From: an uncultured Prevotellaceae bacterium
Lineage (GTDB): Bacteria; Bacteroidota; Bacteroidia; Bacteroidales; Bacteroidaceae
Direction: 5' to 3'
Length of the DNA stretch: 64,000 nt
NCBI GenBank assembly: GCA_902792635.1
Contig: CADBAG010000010.1
Location: 1 to 64,000 of the forward strand
In this document: positions 1-9,170 of the stretch, one piece after another
Layout of the letters: every line of letters starts with the position of its first letter
Position numbering within the stretch: the first letter of the stretch is position 1
The notes under the pieces: generated by a model
The model's database searches: none
The model's input: only the letters and a program-made list of their open reading frames with translations
Told to the model about the DNA's origin: nothing
Translations under genes and position numbers: made by a program

Positions 1-120
1 TCTATATTGCTATATATAATAATGTGTACGGCTCGCTTCTTGTACTACTTCTCTGTTTATGTAAATCTTTTCAAAGAACTCTTTCAGTTTGCTAACCGGC
101 GTATTTCCGAAAAGCGAGTG
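1..120 (-). other. rRNA operon leader, 5' part
   Basis: Read on the minus strand, this stretch resembles the leader found upstream of 16S rRNA genes in Bacteroides and Prevotella. It contains AGAGTTCTTTGAAAAGAT, then a block like ACATAAACAGAGAAGTAGTA, then ACAAGAAGC. These features match remembered leaders only; no alignment was made. The 16S gene itself would start beyond position 1 and is not in the window. No protein-coding frame is convincing here. Confidence 0.6.
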
Positions 121-152
121 CAAAGGTATAGACTTTTTCAATACCCTCCAAA
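121..152 (-). promoter_or_regulatory. Promoter of the rRNA operon
   Basis: The minus strand carries a -33 box TTTG (complement of 149-152), a 20-nt spacer and a -7 box TACCTTTG (complement of 121-128). This is a full match to the Bacteroidota promoter pattern TTTG-N19-21-TAnnTTTG. Transcription would run leftward into the rRNA leader. The assignment to an rRNA operon rests on the leader sequence that follows. Confidence 0.65.
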
Positions 153-216
153 TATTTCGAGGATTATTTTTCAAAAATATTAGATAATTGATTTATATCA
201 AGGACGAAGGGGGATT

Positions 217-235
217 GCAGTCGCAATGCGACTGC
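217..235. repeat. Perfect 9-bp-arm palindrome
   Basis: GCAGTCGCA and TGCGACTGC flank a single A, giving a perfect 19-bp palindrome. It lies between the rRNA promoter and the 22-bp repeat array, in a position suited to a protein-binding site upstream of the promoter. No T-run follows on either strand, so a terminator is less likely. Confidence 0.5.
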
Positions 236-290
236 GTACGCAACGCAAGAGCAGACTTGTACCGATAGCATTGTAATTGAAACGACATTT

Positions 291-372
291 GCTGACACGT
301 GACGAACAATTGGCTGGCACGTGCCGAACAATTGGCTGACACGTGCCGAACAATTGGCTGACACGTGGCAGC
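291..372. repeat. 22-bp tandem repeat array (about 3.5 copies)
   Basis: Three complete units start at 291, 313 and 335, and a partial unit starts at 357. Each unit begins GCTG(A/G)CACGTG and ends ACAATTG. Each is an imperfect inverted repeat centred on CACGTG (TTG, three bases, G, one base, CACGTG, one base, C, three bases, CAA). There are no spacers between units. The array ends just 3' of the sensor-regulator stop codon and lies upstream of the leftward rRNA promoter. A related array occurs at 35323-35431. Confidence 0.85.
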
Positions 373-383
373 TGACAAGAAAA

Positions 384-3300
384 CTACCGTTTCTTTGCGT
401 CTCTATACTCTGCCGGTCGTACCCCAAACTGCTTGAAGAAACACTTAGTGAAGTAAGAGGCACTGTTGAACCCTACGAGGAAGCTGATCTCGGAAACAGA
501 ATACTTATCTTCCAGAAGCATCTGAGCAGCCTTTCTGAGACGTATCACCTGTATCATCTCATTGGGCGTGGTATCGGTAAGCGACTTGATCTTTGCAAAC
601 AAGCCGGAACGGCTCATTCCCAACTGCTGCGCCACGAAGTTAACATTCAGCGCTGGATTATTGACATTGTCCTCAATGATCCTCTCCATATCAGTCAGAA
701 GGCTACCGTCGATCGCGTTATCTGCAATCTTGGCTATCGGCTTATCGGTAGAGCCCGCAAACTCTTCCATCAGTTGCTTCCGCCTTGCCATCAGGTTTCG
801 CACACAGGCATCTAAGTAGCGCATCGAGAATGGTTTCTCTATGAAAGCATCGGCTCCAATATCCATGCCTTTCACCTTACTGTCATCATCCGTCTTGGCT
901 GTAAGCATGATGAAGGGGATATGACTGGTCTTGGGGTTCTGCCTTACTTTCTTACACAGTTCCTCACCGTCCATATTTGGCATCATCCAGTCACTGATTA
1001 TTAATGAGACATTATACTTATTCAGTAACTTCAGTGCTTCCACTCCATCTTCAGCCGTCAGAACCTGACAACGGTTCATAAAGTTGTGCTTCAGATACAG
1101 CAGCATGTCTTCATTATCTTCGACGACAAGCACGGTCTGCTTGGCAATGACATCGTTTGAGACATGCATTTCAACAGGATGTATGTCATCGACCACTTCA
1201 GGCTTTGGCTCCTCGCTCATGACCACTCCCGATTGGGAGACGGGGAGCGTGACACGGAAAAGCGAGCCCTTCCCCACTTCCGACTTCACCTCCACCTTGC
1301 CCCGATGAGCCGCCACGAGACTGGAGACGATGCTCAGTCCTATGCCTGTTCCCGGCTTATTATCCTTTGCCTGATAGAAAGGATTGAAGATGCGTTGCTG
1401 TTCTTCGGAACTTATTCCGCAGCCATTATCTTCCACCTCAATGACAAACTGATCTTGCTCTACTCGGCAGGCGAGCCGTACATGGTCCTTCGTATATTTC
1501 GTGGCATTGGTCATGAGGTTACTGATAATCTTAGTCAGGCCTTCTGCATCAACAGCCGCCACAAAGACTTCATCGGGGTATTCTACCTGAAGTGTAGCAC
1601 CATTCTGCTTGAGTGTGGGCTCAAAGCGTTCGGCCACAGCTTTCATGATGTTTTTGATATGGCAGAGCGTAAATCTCACCTTCAGTTCTTTTTGCTGGAC
1701 CTTGTTGAAATCGAGCAACTGATTGACAAGTCCCAAGAGCCGTTGCGCATTGCGGTCGATAACATCAAGCGTAGAAGACACCGCAGCACCATCGCTCACC
1801 TTCTTTTCCATCTTGTGCCACTGGTCTTTAAGAGTTTCCAATGGCCCAATGATAAGCGATACCGGCGTACGTATCTCATGCGCTATCATTGTGAAGAAGT
1901 GCAACTGAGCCTCGCGCATCTCCTTTTCCTTACGATCATTCATCTCTTTCAGTCGGCGCTGATGCATTCTCTCAGCTTTCTGCAACCGAATGTGCACGTA
2001 TAAGTAGATAAGGACACAGAAAGCCAACAGATAGAACAGTTTAGCAGGGAGTGACCAGTAGAAAGGCGGATGAATCACTATTTTCAGCGTTGCTTCCTTT
2101 GAAGACCAAAGGCCATCATTGTTTGAAGCCTTCACACGGAAGGTATATTCTCCCGGCGGAATATTGGTGTAGACCGCCTTATGCTCAGAGCCAACGTATA
2201 TCCAGTCTTTATCAAAGCCTTCCAAACGATAAGCATACTGGTTCTTCTCCGGCGAGACATAGCTCAGCGCAGCGAAATGAATAGTGAACATGTTGTCGCT
2301 ATGAGACAAACTGACGTGGTCGGCATAGCCCAACGCTTCTGGAAGTTTGTCGGAGCCCACTTTGACATCTTTGTTATATACTTCGAAAGCCGTGATAAAC
2401 ACATTTGGTTCACAACGGTTTTCCTTGATCTGATAAGGATAGAACATGCTGACACCATTGACCGATCCCAGCCAGATAGCACCATCCGCCGACATCATCA
2501 TGGCATTGCTTTGAAAAGGTCCGGGCAACAGGCCATCCTCGCGATTGAAGACATGAAGTTTTCCATCGTGTAAGATATGGACCAAGCCCGTAGATGAGGA
2601 CAGCCACATTTCACCTTGATAAATAACAAGTCCCGTAAAGGCATTCGAATCTGTATGAACGGGGATGCGCTTGAACCGGTCAGCCTTAGGATCATACATG
2701 CACAGTCCATCATCCGTAGCAATGTAGAGCTTGCCATTAGAATCCTCACGAATGGCATTCACAGAGTTGTTCGACAAAGAAGAGATGGCAGCGGACATCA
2801 AGTAATGCTTCCATTTGCCCTGCTTACTTTTCTTCCACAATCCATCCCCTTGTGTAGCAAACCACACATTGCCGTTCCTGTCTTCTTCAATATCGATGAC
2901 CGTGCCACCCGTAGGCTTAACAATAGAGAACTTATCCTCGGTTTTATTATACAGGCTGATGCAAGTCATCGTGCCTGTCCATAGGTTCCCCTGGCGGTCA
3001 CGCAAAAGTGAATAGCAACTGGAAGTCGCACCACTCTTGTCAACAGTATAGGTTTTCAAGGCGCCTGTCTGCAAATTTAATCTGACAAGTCCTCTGCCAT
3101 ACGAGCCGACCCAAAGGGTGTTGCCCTCCGCCAACAAACCATGAACATTATAGCCGGAGAGTGCCCCTTTCCCCGGAAAATCAACAAACGTCTTCTGTCG
3201 AGAGTCATAACAGTTTAATCCGCCATCATCCGTGGCAATCCATATACGATGATTATTATCCTCACAGAACCGCCCCACGACATTGCCATGAAGACCATTT

Positions 3301-4283
3301 TCGCTTGTCAGCGTCAGGAAACGGCTGTCCATCGGCGAATAGTAGTTAACGCCACCATAGAAGGTGCCGAACCAGAAGCCGCCTTCCCTGTCGCGCACAA
3401 TACTATAGACAAAGCGACCGGCAGCTCCCGGGATGTTGAACGCGTTGCTGATCATCGACCACTGATTTTCGCTCAGATCGTATTGCATCACGCCCTCATC
3501 GCAACCTAACCAGTATTCATCCGGCGAGACACGATAAATAGTATGAATATGAGAACCCAATCCTGTCAGTAAAGGATTGATTAACTGTCGGGTCGTGCCA
3601 TCGGGCGAGACCAGGAAGAGGCCTTCATTCCAAGCTCCTACCAACATTTGACCATCTCGGGCCTCAGCCATACACATCCCATCAAAAGCCTTCTGTCCTT
3701 TGAGGCGGAACATCTCAAAGGTCCTTCTTGCACGATTCAATTTGTACAGTCCATGCTTACGTGCCATCAGCCAGACCTGGTTCTCACTATCTATAAATAC
3801 AGAGACTAAGGAGAAACTTTTCTTGAAATTGAAGTGTTCGCATCCCCGAAGATCTCTCCGCACACAGTACACTCCGTCATTCAAAGTCACTACCCAGATG
3901 TTTCCATCCTCATCAATGCCAAACGACATGACATTGCCCCGGATCATCGGATGAAGCATACGAAACTGTTCCGTGCGGGCGTTCAACAGAAAAGCGCCAT
4001 GAGAAGTGCCAACCAACAGACCATACTTAGAGACCGCCAATGTACCGACATATTGGTCATTCTGTATCTGAGGAATCCTCAGCGGTCTGATGTTATAGCC
4101 ATCATATCGGCAAAGTCCATTGTCTGTACCAAACCAAACAAAGCCGTCTTTGTCCTGTACGACAGAGCGCACGGTATTGGAAGGCAGCCCGTTCTCCATA
4201 CTGATATTACGGACTGCCATTCCTTGAGCAAAGCTGCAGACAGGGAGGAGCAGCAAAAGAAGCGCAACAAGGATTCTATTCAT
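384..4283 (-). CDS. Hybrid two-component system sensor-regulator (HTCS) of the PUL
   Basis: This 1299-residue one-protein sensor, kinase and DNA-binding regulator should sense an oligosaccharide in the periplasm and activate the neighbouring utilisation genes. A signal peptide (1-19) is followed by two-component propeller repeats (about 22-620, recurring W-G-T/D-x-G-L blades), a Y_Y_Y domain (about 665-738) and a membrane helix (about 744-766). The histidine kinase has its phosphorylated His at 802 (AHEIRTP). The ATPase domain has N, G1 (DNGCG) and G2 (GTGIGLS) boxes. The receiver has its acceptor Asp at about 1098 (SDWMMPNMDG), and an AraC-type helix-turn-helix occupies about 1205-1296. All catalytic motifs are intact. 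It is the last gene of the leftward cluster, 117 bp after the GH27 gene, and has its own possible promoter. Confidence 0.95.
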   Translation of the reverse strand: MNRILVALLLLLLPVCSFAQGMAVRNISMENGLPSNTVRSVVQDKDGFVWFGTDNGLCRYDGYNIRPLRIPQIQNDQYVGTLAVSKYGLLVGTSHGAFLLNARTEQFRMLHPMIRGNVMSFGIDEDGNIWVVTLNDGVYCVRRDLRGCEHFNFKKSFSLVSVFIDSENQVWLMARKHGLYKLNRARRTFEMFRLKGQKAFDGMCMAEARDGQMLVGAWNEGLFLVSPDGTTRQLINPLLTGLGSHIHTIYRVSPDEYWLGCDEGVMQYDLSENQWSMISNAFNIPGAAGRFVYSIVRDREGGFWFGTFYGGVNYYSPMDSRFLTLTSENGLHGNVVGRFCEDNNHRIWIATDDGGLNCYDSRQKTFVDFPGKGALSGYNVHGLLAEGNTLWVGSYGRGLVRLNLQTGALKTYTVDKSGATSSCYSLLRDRQGNLWTGTMTCISLYNKTEDKFSIVKPTGGTVIDIEEDRNGNVWFATQGDGLWKKSKQGKWKHYLMSAAISSLSNNSVNAIREDSNGKLYIATDDGLCMYDPKADRFKRIPVHTDSNAFTGLVIYQGEMWLSSSTGLVHILHDGKLHVFNREDGLLPGPFQSNAMMMSADGAIWLGSVNGVSMFYPYQIKENRCEPNVFITAFEVYNKDVKVGSDKLPEALGYADHVSLSHSDNMFTIHFAALSYVSPEKNQYAYRLEGFDKDWIYVGSEHKAVYTNIPPGEYTFRVKASNNDGLWSSKEATLKIVIHPPFYWSLPAKLFYLLAFCVLIYLYVHIRLQKAERMHQRRLKEMNDRKEKEMREAQLHFFTMIAHEIRTPVSLIIGPLETLKDQWHKMEKKVSDGAAVSSTLDVIDRNAQRLLGLVNQLLDFNKVQQKELKVRFTLCHIKNIMKAVAERFEPTLKQNGATLQVEYPDEVFVAAVDAEGLTKIISNLMTNATKYTKDHVRLACRVEQDQFVIEVEDNGCGISSEEQQRIFNPFYQAKDNKPGTGIGLSIVSSLVAAHRGKVEVKSEVGKGSLFRVTLPVSQSGVVMSEEPKPEVVDDIHPVEMHVSNDVIAKQTVLVVEDNEDMLLYLKHNFMNRCQVLTAEDGVEALKLLNKYNVSLIISDWMMPNMDGEELCKKVRQNPKTSHIPFIMLTAKTDDDSKVKGMDIGADAFIEKPFSMRYLDACVRNLMARRKQLMEEFAGSTDKPIAKIADNAIDGSLLTDMERIIEDNVNNPALNVNFVAQQLGMSRSGLFAKIKSLTDTTPNEMIQVIRLRKAAQMLLEDKYSVSEISFLVGFNSASYFTKCFFKQFGVRPAEYRDAKKR

Positions 4284-4348
4284 TTCTTAGTTTCCGCCTC
4301 CATAGGTGGGGCAAACCCAGAAGGCATTGCATCGTTAGTTTTCTCTTG

Positions 4349-4356
4349 CAAACTTA
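4349..4356 (-). promoter_or_regulatory. -7 box upstream of the HTCS gene
   Basis: The minus strand reads TAAGTTTG about 65 nt before the HTCS start. A CTTG 18 nt further upstream may serve as a weak -33 box. A separate promoter would allow low basal sensor expression independent of the PUL transcript. Confidence 0.4.
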
Positions 4357-4400
4357 CTGTTTTTTATCCAAAAACAAGTTGTTTTCGATGAATAAATCAC

Positions 4401-5639
4401 TTATTTCTTAGATAATCTCACCATCAACACGCAATGAGGCGGGATAACAGCCTTTGTGCGCTCTGCCGTTGTACCGATCTCTTTGTGCTTCCACAAGTCT
4501 CTGATGGTATAGGTATACCGGTGCATATCCACCTCATTCGCAAAGTAGATAGTGTTGGCGTGCCAGTTATAGTCGAGTTTCCACGGCATCTCCTCTCGGT
4601 TCATGAAGCAGACCGCAAGCTCGCCACCTTTGAGCTGCTTGGCCCATATCTCATGCTCACCCATATCCATGAACCTGCGGCCTTGCTCGCCCAAGGAGTC
4701 CTGGTCGACGGCAATCACCTCTTTGTTGGTCAGTATCTCGCGCGTGTCCTGGTCCATCTTCGTGAGATCATTGCCAGCCATCAGTGGAGCGGCGAGCATC
4801 GCCCACATAGAGAAATGGGTGATATACTCATCTTTTGTCATGCCGCCATTTCCCACTTCGAGCATCTCTGCGTCGTTCCAATGGCCCGGTCCGGCATAAG
4901 GATAAAGATCCGCCATCTTGTCGATGACATTCAGCACGCCTACGCCACCCCAGTCGAAGACGCACTGATAGCAGTCGCGGATATCGGCGGTGACTCGCCA
5001 AAGATGGCCGATGCCTTTGCCCCATTTCCAAGGCTCATGCTCACCCCACTCACAGATACTCAGCACGATAGGCCGGCCCGCAGCCTTGATAGCATCTGCC
5101 ATCGTGGCATAAGCCGCCTGTGCGTTCTGCCCCTCATCAGAGCACCAGTCGTACTTCAGATAGTCCACACCCCACTTGGCGTACATCAAGGCATCCTGAA
5201 ACTGATGTCCACGGCTTCCGGGTCTGCCCTGACAAGTATAACTGCCTGCACAAGAGTATAATCCGAACTTCAAGCCTTTGGAATGGACATAGTCGGCAAG
5301 ATACTTCATACCATGAGGGAAACGGTCGGGATCCGCCACAATGAAGCCTAACGAGTCGCGGCCCACCTGCCAGCAGTCGTCAATGACGATATAGCGGTAG
5401 CCGGCATCACGCATACCTGTAGACACCATCGCATCCGCCATCTGCATGATAAGCTTCTCACTCACATTGCATCCGAACTTGTTCCATGAGTTCCAGCCCA
5501 TAGGCGGCGTCAGCGCCTGGGCGAGGTAAGCAGAGTCGGACACTTCCTTAGGCGTGTTGAACGACATCTGCGCCTTTGAAGGCAGCAGCACTGCCAAAGA
5601 CAGTGCTGCCGCTAATAGAATCTTTTTATTCACAAGCAT
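4401..5639 (-). CDS. GH27 alpha-galactosidase, secreted
   Basis: This enzyme should release terminal alpha-D-galactose from a glycan or glycoprotein in the periplasm. A signal peptide ending near LPSKAQ (about residue 24) precedes a GH27 barrel with TPPMGWNSWN and the IDDCW substrate loop. The nucleophile is Asp164 (KYDWC) and the acid/base is Asp219 (WRVTADIRD), followed by PGHWNDAEML. The Asp pair of IDDCW, which contacts O4/O6 of galactose, is kept; family members recast as beta-L-arabinopyranosidases are reported to change this Asp to Glu, so alpha-galactosidase is preferred. At 412 residues it is of normal length. It starts 7 bp after the stop of the preceding lipoprotein gene and is probably cotranscribed. 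Confidence 0.92.
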   Translation of the reverse strand: MLVNKKILLAAALSLAVLLPSKAQMSFNTPKEVSDSAYLAQALTPPMGWNSWNKFGCNVSEKLIMQMADAMVSTGMRDAGYRYIVIDDCWQVGRDSLGFIVADPDRFPHGMKYLADYVHSKGLKFGLYSCAGSYTCQGRPGSRGHQFQDALMYAKWGVDYLKYDWCSDEGQNAQAAYATMADAIKAAGRPIVLSICEWGEHEPWKWGKGIGHLWRVTADIRDCYQCVFDWGGVGVLNVIDKMADLYPYAGPGHWNDAEMLEVGNGGMTKDEYITHFSMWAMLAAPLMAGNDLTKMDQDTREILTNKEVIAVDQDSLGEQGRRFMDMGEHEIWAKQLKGGELAVCFMNREEMPWKLDYNWHANTIYFANEVDMHRYTYTIRDLWKHKEIGTTAERTKAVIPPHCVLMVRLSKK

Positions 5640-5646
5640 GAATCAC

Positions 5647-8007
5647 TTATTCAACGATGAAGTTGACATTGATCGTAACGGTGTAGACCTTTCCGTCTTT
5701 CATATACTGAAGTTCAAGGACCTCCGGATAAGTCTCTCCTGACTTGATCGCACCCGGCATAAAGCCGACTTCCAACTCATTGATACTGTTGAACTTCGTA
5801 TAGGTACGGGCTTTATCTCCCCAGTTCTGTTGCTTACCTGTGGCATCGCACCAGAATCCGGCATACTGTCCACCGCAGTTATCTGTCGTTGTCACCGTAC
5901 CGTCAGGTTGCTTGAGCTGCATGCGAATTTTACCCTCTGTGAGATCAGCCGTGCTCTTGACAAGATCCTTTGCGATCTCGTCCGGCATCAGGCAGAAAGC
6001 GTAGGGGATAGCGGCGTTGTCGACGTATGCTAAATTGTATTTGGCAAACTCATAGCCGGAGCTTGCATTGCCATGGACATTGATAGTGACTGTAGCATTC
6101 GACGGTTTGGCATTAGGATCGATATTGATGTCGACGACCTCAACATACTTGTTGACATCGGCACCTTTGAGTTGAATGGTGTAAGGCCACTGTTCGTCCT
6201 TGCTCTCATCCGAGTTCCACGGACACCGGTCATACTGTCCGGGTGCAGCCTGGATGACGAAGTAAAGTTCTGATGCGCCTTCCGGCACTGTGTATTCAGC
6301 AGAGCCCTTGTCGCCGGCACCGGCCGTGCCACCATACCACATGGTAGAATAGACTGGCTTGCCATTGACAACAGCTACGTAGCCACAACGGTAGTTTGAG
6401 GTCTTGTTTTCCTGCTGGTTATAGGTCTTTGTCGTACCGACGACCTTGCCGTCACCATCCAAGATCTCCCCCTTGTCGCCTTTGACAAGCGCACTTCCCG
6501 GCTCAAGAGCCTCAACATTAATAGACACGGTCTTACCCGGAGTATAGTCCTTCAGACGGATGATGTTGAAACCTGTTGTGCCTGGACAAGAAGCGTAACC
6601 CACCTGATATTTCTGATCGCCAATCTTATAGAGATCCGTGTTGTAGTTACCTTTCAGATTATCGGGGACAACGACGTCCTCACTGGTATTGTGGGCAAAC
6701 TTCAGGTCATAGTAGACCATGTGAGAGGCATAATAATAAAGGTCGGAATAGAGCTGGTTCTGGTCGTTGTTACAGAACAGGCGCTGGTAAGTCTGCAACG
6801 GATCTTCCGGATATTCGCTCTCCTGCCAGATACGCCCGTAAGCATCGATACCGTGCTTCTCTACAAAGACATGCTGCAGCCAATAGCTTGCATAACGCAT
6901 AAACTGATGGTTGAAATGGCGATGATAGTTCTTCTTCCAAGTGTCGACCCAATAGTCGAACATCTCCTGAGGATAGTCGAGATGCGCCTGCCACTGTGCG
7001 CACTGCTCCCAGTAAGCACATCCTCCAGCACCATTCTCTCCGAAACCATAACGGAAGCCATGATGCATGTCGTCGGCAGCCCCCTGCTTGTTAATCTTGT
7101 CGGCATAGACCTGATACTGGAACGAGTGGCCTATCTCGTGGGCTATCGTTGAGCCCACAGGCTGACAAGTTGACGGATTGACCCACAGTGCGCCAATCTT
7201 GTTGTCATAGCCGGAGCCTGTAGCGAGCCATTCATCCTGATAGACGAGATAGATCTGCATCTTATAGTCGTCGAGCATCGACTTGCCCTGACCAAGTGTC
7301 GACATCTTCAGCATGTTGACATTGGTGTTGAAGTATTGCTCTGCCTTGTTCAGCAGGTCATCCACATCGACACGCATCTTGGCAGGCACGTTATCGCCAT
7401 TAGGATCATCACCAAACTCCGGCGACCAGAATACGAAGAAGTGCTGGCTCTGCTTCATGCGATGCCAACTATAATAAGAGTCCTGACGAAGCATGTAATC
7501 GGCTCCATTTTCAAAGTGTGGATTGCCTGAAGAGGGACAGATATATTTGCTGTAGTCGGGGATGTCGGCCGGATCGAGCTTCACCACCTTATAGTTCTGC
7601 CCTATCGTGATGCTCTGCGCATTGCCTTTCTCCGTTGTGATGGTCAGTGTGGCCTTTCTCGAATTGGTCAGGCTCTCGTTTTCATCAAGATGAACGATGA
7701 TCACTGAGTCGTTGACAGAGCCCGTATCCTTAGGCAAGGTAGCCCAGCCGGTGCCCGCTACTGAGTCGGTCGTTATTGTTGCCTTCCAGTTCTGATCACT
7801 CTTGAAAGGAATAGACAGATCCTGGGCATTGGCCTCAACGTTATAATCGGAGGAGCCAAATGCAATAGTGCCCTTATATCGCGGGTCGTAGTCAGGCAAA
7901 GACACCGACATGTCATCTTCGGCACAGCCTGTCATGAAAGGCATGGAGGCGCCAAGCATGAGCAAAGCCGCAAAGACATGTACATATTTTCTGATGTGTA
8001 GTTTCAT
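5647..8007 (-). CDS. BACON-domain lipoprotein with zincin motif and C-terminal DUF4859
   Basis: This is a 786-residue surface or periplasmic lipoprotein with a lipobox ending at Cys28 (MTGCAEDD). Residues about 45-140 look like a BACON beta-sandwich, a fold often used for glycan or mucin contact. The central region resembles the DUF6055 family and contains HEIGH at about 290-294, a zinc metallopeptidase-type HExxH motif; a downstream Glu in WEQCAQWQ may be the third ligand. The last about 150 residues share with the next lipoprotein a pattern of NWG, then sGxxxP, then T(I/V)NxxI-E (DUF4859-like). It lies between the DUF4859 lipoprotein and GH27 genes in one leftward unit. Peptidase activity is an inference from the motif; a purely binding role is possible. 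Confidence 0.75.
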   Translation of the reverse strand: MKLHIRKYVHVFAALLMLGASMPFMTGCAEDDMSVSLPDYDPRYKGTIAFGSSDYNVEANAQDLSIPFKSDQNWKATITTDSVAGTGWATLPKDTGSVNDSVIIVHLDENESLTNSRKATLTITTEKGNAQSITIGQNYKVVKLDPADIPDYSKYICPSSGNPHFENGADYMLRQDSYYSWHRMKQSQHFFVFWSPEFGDDPNGDNVPAKMRVDVDDLLNKAEQYFNTNVNMLKMSTLGQGKSMLDDYKMQIYLVYQDEWLATGSGYDNKIGALWVNPSTCQPVGSTIAHEIGHSFQYQVYADKINKQGAADDMHHGFRYGFGENGAGGCAYWEQCAQWQAHLDYPQEMFDYWVDTWKKNYHRHFNHQFMRYASYWLQHVFVEKHGIDAYGRIWQESEYPEDPLQTYQRLFCNNDQNQLYSDLYYYASHMVYYDLKFAHNTSEDVVVPDNLKGNYNTDLYKIGDQKYQVGYASCPGTTGFNIIRLKDYTPGKTVSINVEALEPGSALVKGDKGEILDGDGKVVGTTKTYNQQENKTSNYRCGYVAVVNGKPVYSTMWYGGTAGAGDKGSAEYTVPEGASELYFVIQAAPGQYDRCPWNSDESKDEQWPYTIQLKGADVNKYVEVVDINIDPNAKPSNATVTINVHGNASSGYEFAKYNLAYVDNAAIPYAFCLMPDEIAKDLVKSTADLTEGKIRMQLKQPDGTVTTTDNCGGQYAGFWCDATGKQQNWGDKARTYTKFNSINELEVGFMPGAIKSGETYPEVLELQYMKDGKVYTVTINVNFIVE

Positions 8008-8071
8008 GTTTCGATGATTTTAGAGGTAGATGTGCATTTCTGCGCATCTACCTGATTATTAATAAGTAGGC

Positions 8072-9109
8072 TTACTCGAATGTGATCGTGAAGTTAATGG
8101 TCAGCGTCTTGTCACCCTTCGCCTGCTTCAAGACGACAGAGAGCGGAAGCACGGTGCCCGAAGCCGGGGCAGAGTTGCTGAGACGACCTATATTGAATCC
8201 ACCGCCATTCTCGTAGTAGTCCTTCTTCTCATCGTCATAGATGAAAGGCTCTATGAAGAGCGCAAAGTCATCCTTACCCCAGTTGACGATCTGCATCTTC
8301 TGGTTGAGCCAGTAGCCCGCACCATTGGCTGTATACTTACCCGGACCGCCAAGGAGAGAGCCGGTAGAACTCATGATATAGACATCGTAAACGTCATTGT
8401 CGGTATCGAGGCCCTTTGCAATGTTGTAGAGGCTGGTCTCACCAAAAGCAAACTCGATGTTCTTGGCAATCGAGCTGAAGTTGAACGGAGCAACAGCATA
8501 GTCGCCTTTAGGCACCGTGATAGGTACATCGACCACGCTGGCATCTGTAACATTGACCAGAGTCTGGCAACGGAAGTTTACCGGGAAACTGGATTCGTCG
8601 GTCTTTACGAAACCACAGGTGACGGGGATGATACCCGCTGCTGCCTTTTCGGTCAGCGTCAGCTTCAGTTGCTTGGCATCGGGGATAAACTGCATCTTGA
8701 TAGCTGCCAGCGAGTCGGTTGTAACGACACCGTTAGCAGAGAGCAGCCATGTGTTATCACCGCCATTGGCTGGTGTCTTGTCCCACACACGGCGGTTGGG
8801 GTTGATCGGATAGAACCGGACGGAGCCGTTGCTGAGCCCGCTGATGGCCTCGTCAAGACTCATGCCGAGCTGATCTTGTATCTTGTCGGCATAGTCAGCG
8901 AGGTTAACGGTGACGACCTGGGTACCAGCCTCAGCCTGTGCCATCTTCACGCTTGTCGTCGCCATATTCTCATCAGAGCCTTTCAACGGCACGTTCTCTG
9001 AATCGCTATAGACATGCGGGGAACTGGCATCCTCATAGTCATCACTGCAAGAAGACATAGTCCCCACAGCAAGAACCGCCATCATAGCGAATAAAAATAT
9101 CTTTTTCAT
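8072..9109 (-). CDS. DUF4859 surface lipoprotein, probable glycan-binding protein
   Basis: This is a 345-residue lipoprotein: signal MKKIFLFAMMAVLAV, then lipobox Cys (MSSCSDD). The start at 9109 is chosen because it gives a canonical signal peptide; an upstream ATG at 9157 would add 16 residues that do not fit one. Two DUF4859-like beta-rich repeats follow, the second ending YWLNQ, NWGKDD, SGTVLPLSVVL and TINFTITFE. It sits directly after SusD, the slot usually held by SusE/SusF-type surface glycan-binding proteins. That position, and not similarity to SusE, is the basis for the binding role. Confidence 0.75.
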   Translation of the reverse strand: MKKIFLFAMMAVLAVGTMSSCSDDYEDASSPHVYSDSENVPLKGSDENMATTSVKMAQAEAGTQVVTVNLADYADKIQDQLGMSLDEAISGLSNGSVRFYPINPNRRVWDKTPANGGDNTWLLSANGVVTTDSLAAIKMQFIPDAKQLKLTLTEKAAAGIIPVTCGFVKTDESSFPVNFRCQTLVNVTDASVVDVPITVPKGDYAVAPFNFSSIAKNIEFAFGETSLYNIAKGLDTDNDVYDVYIMSSTGSLLGGPGKYTANGAGYWLNQKMQIVNWGKDDFALFIEPFIYDDEKKDYYENGGGFNIGRLSNSAPASGTVLPLSVVLKQAKGDKTLTINFTITFE

Positions 9110-9170
9110 ATATTGTATTCTAATGATTAATAAGCTATCTATTAATTGTCCTTTCACTAAGGGTCACCGG

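Noticed and set aside
291-372. CRISPR-like array
   Set aside because: The 22-bp units abut with no unique spacers, and no cas gene is present. The same applies to 35323-35431.
164-463. Small minus-strand frames of about 60-99 residues across the repeat array
   Set aside because: They are repeat translations (the 22-bp unit shifts frame every copy), lie partly over the regulator's end and have no domain. Similar frames at 35208-35587 were dropped for the same reason.
4434-5261. Plus-strand frame of 275 residues opposite the GH27 gene
   Set aside because: The GH27 catalytic residues are all on the minus strand in one intact frame; the opposite frame has no family features.
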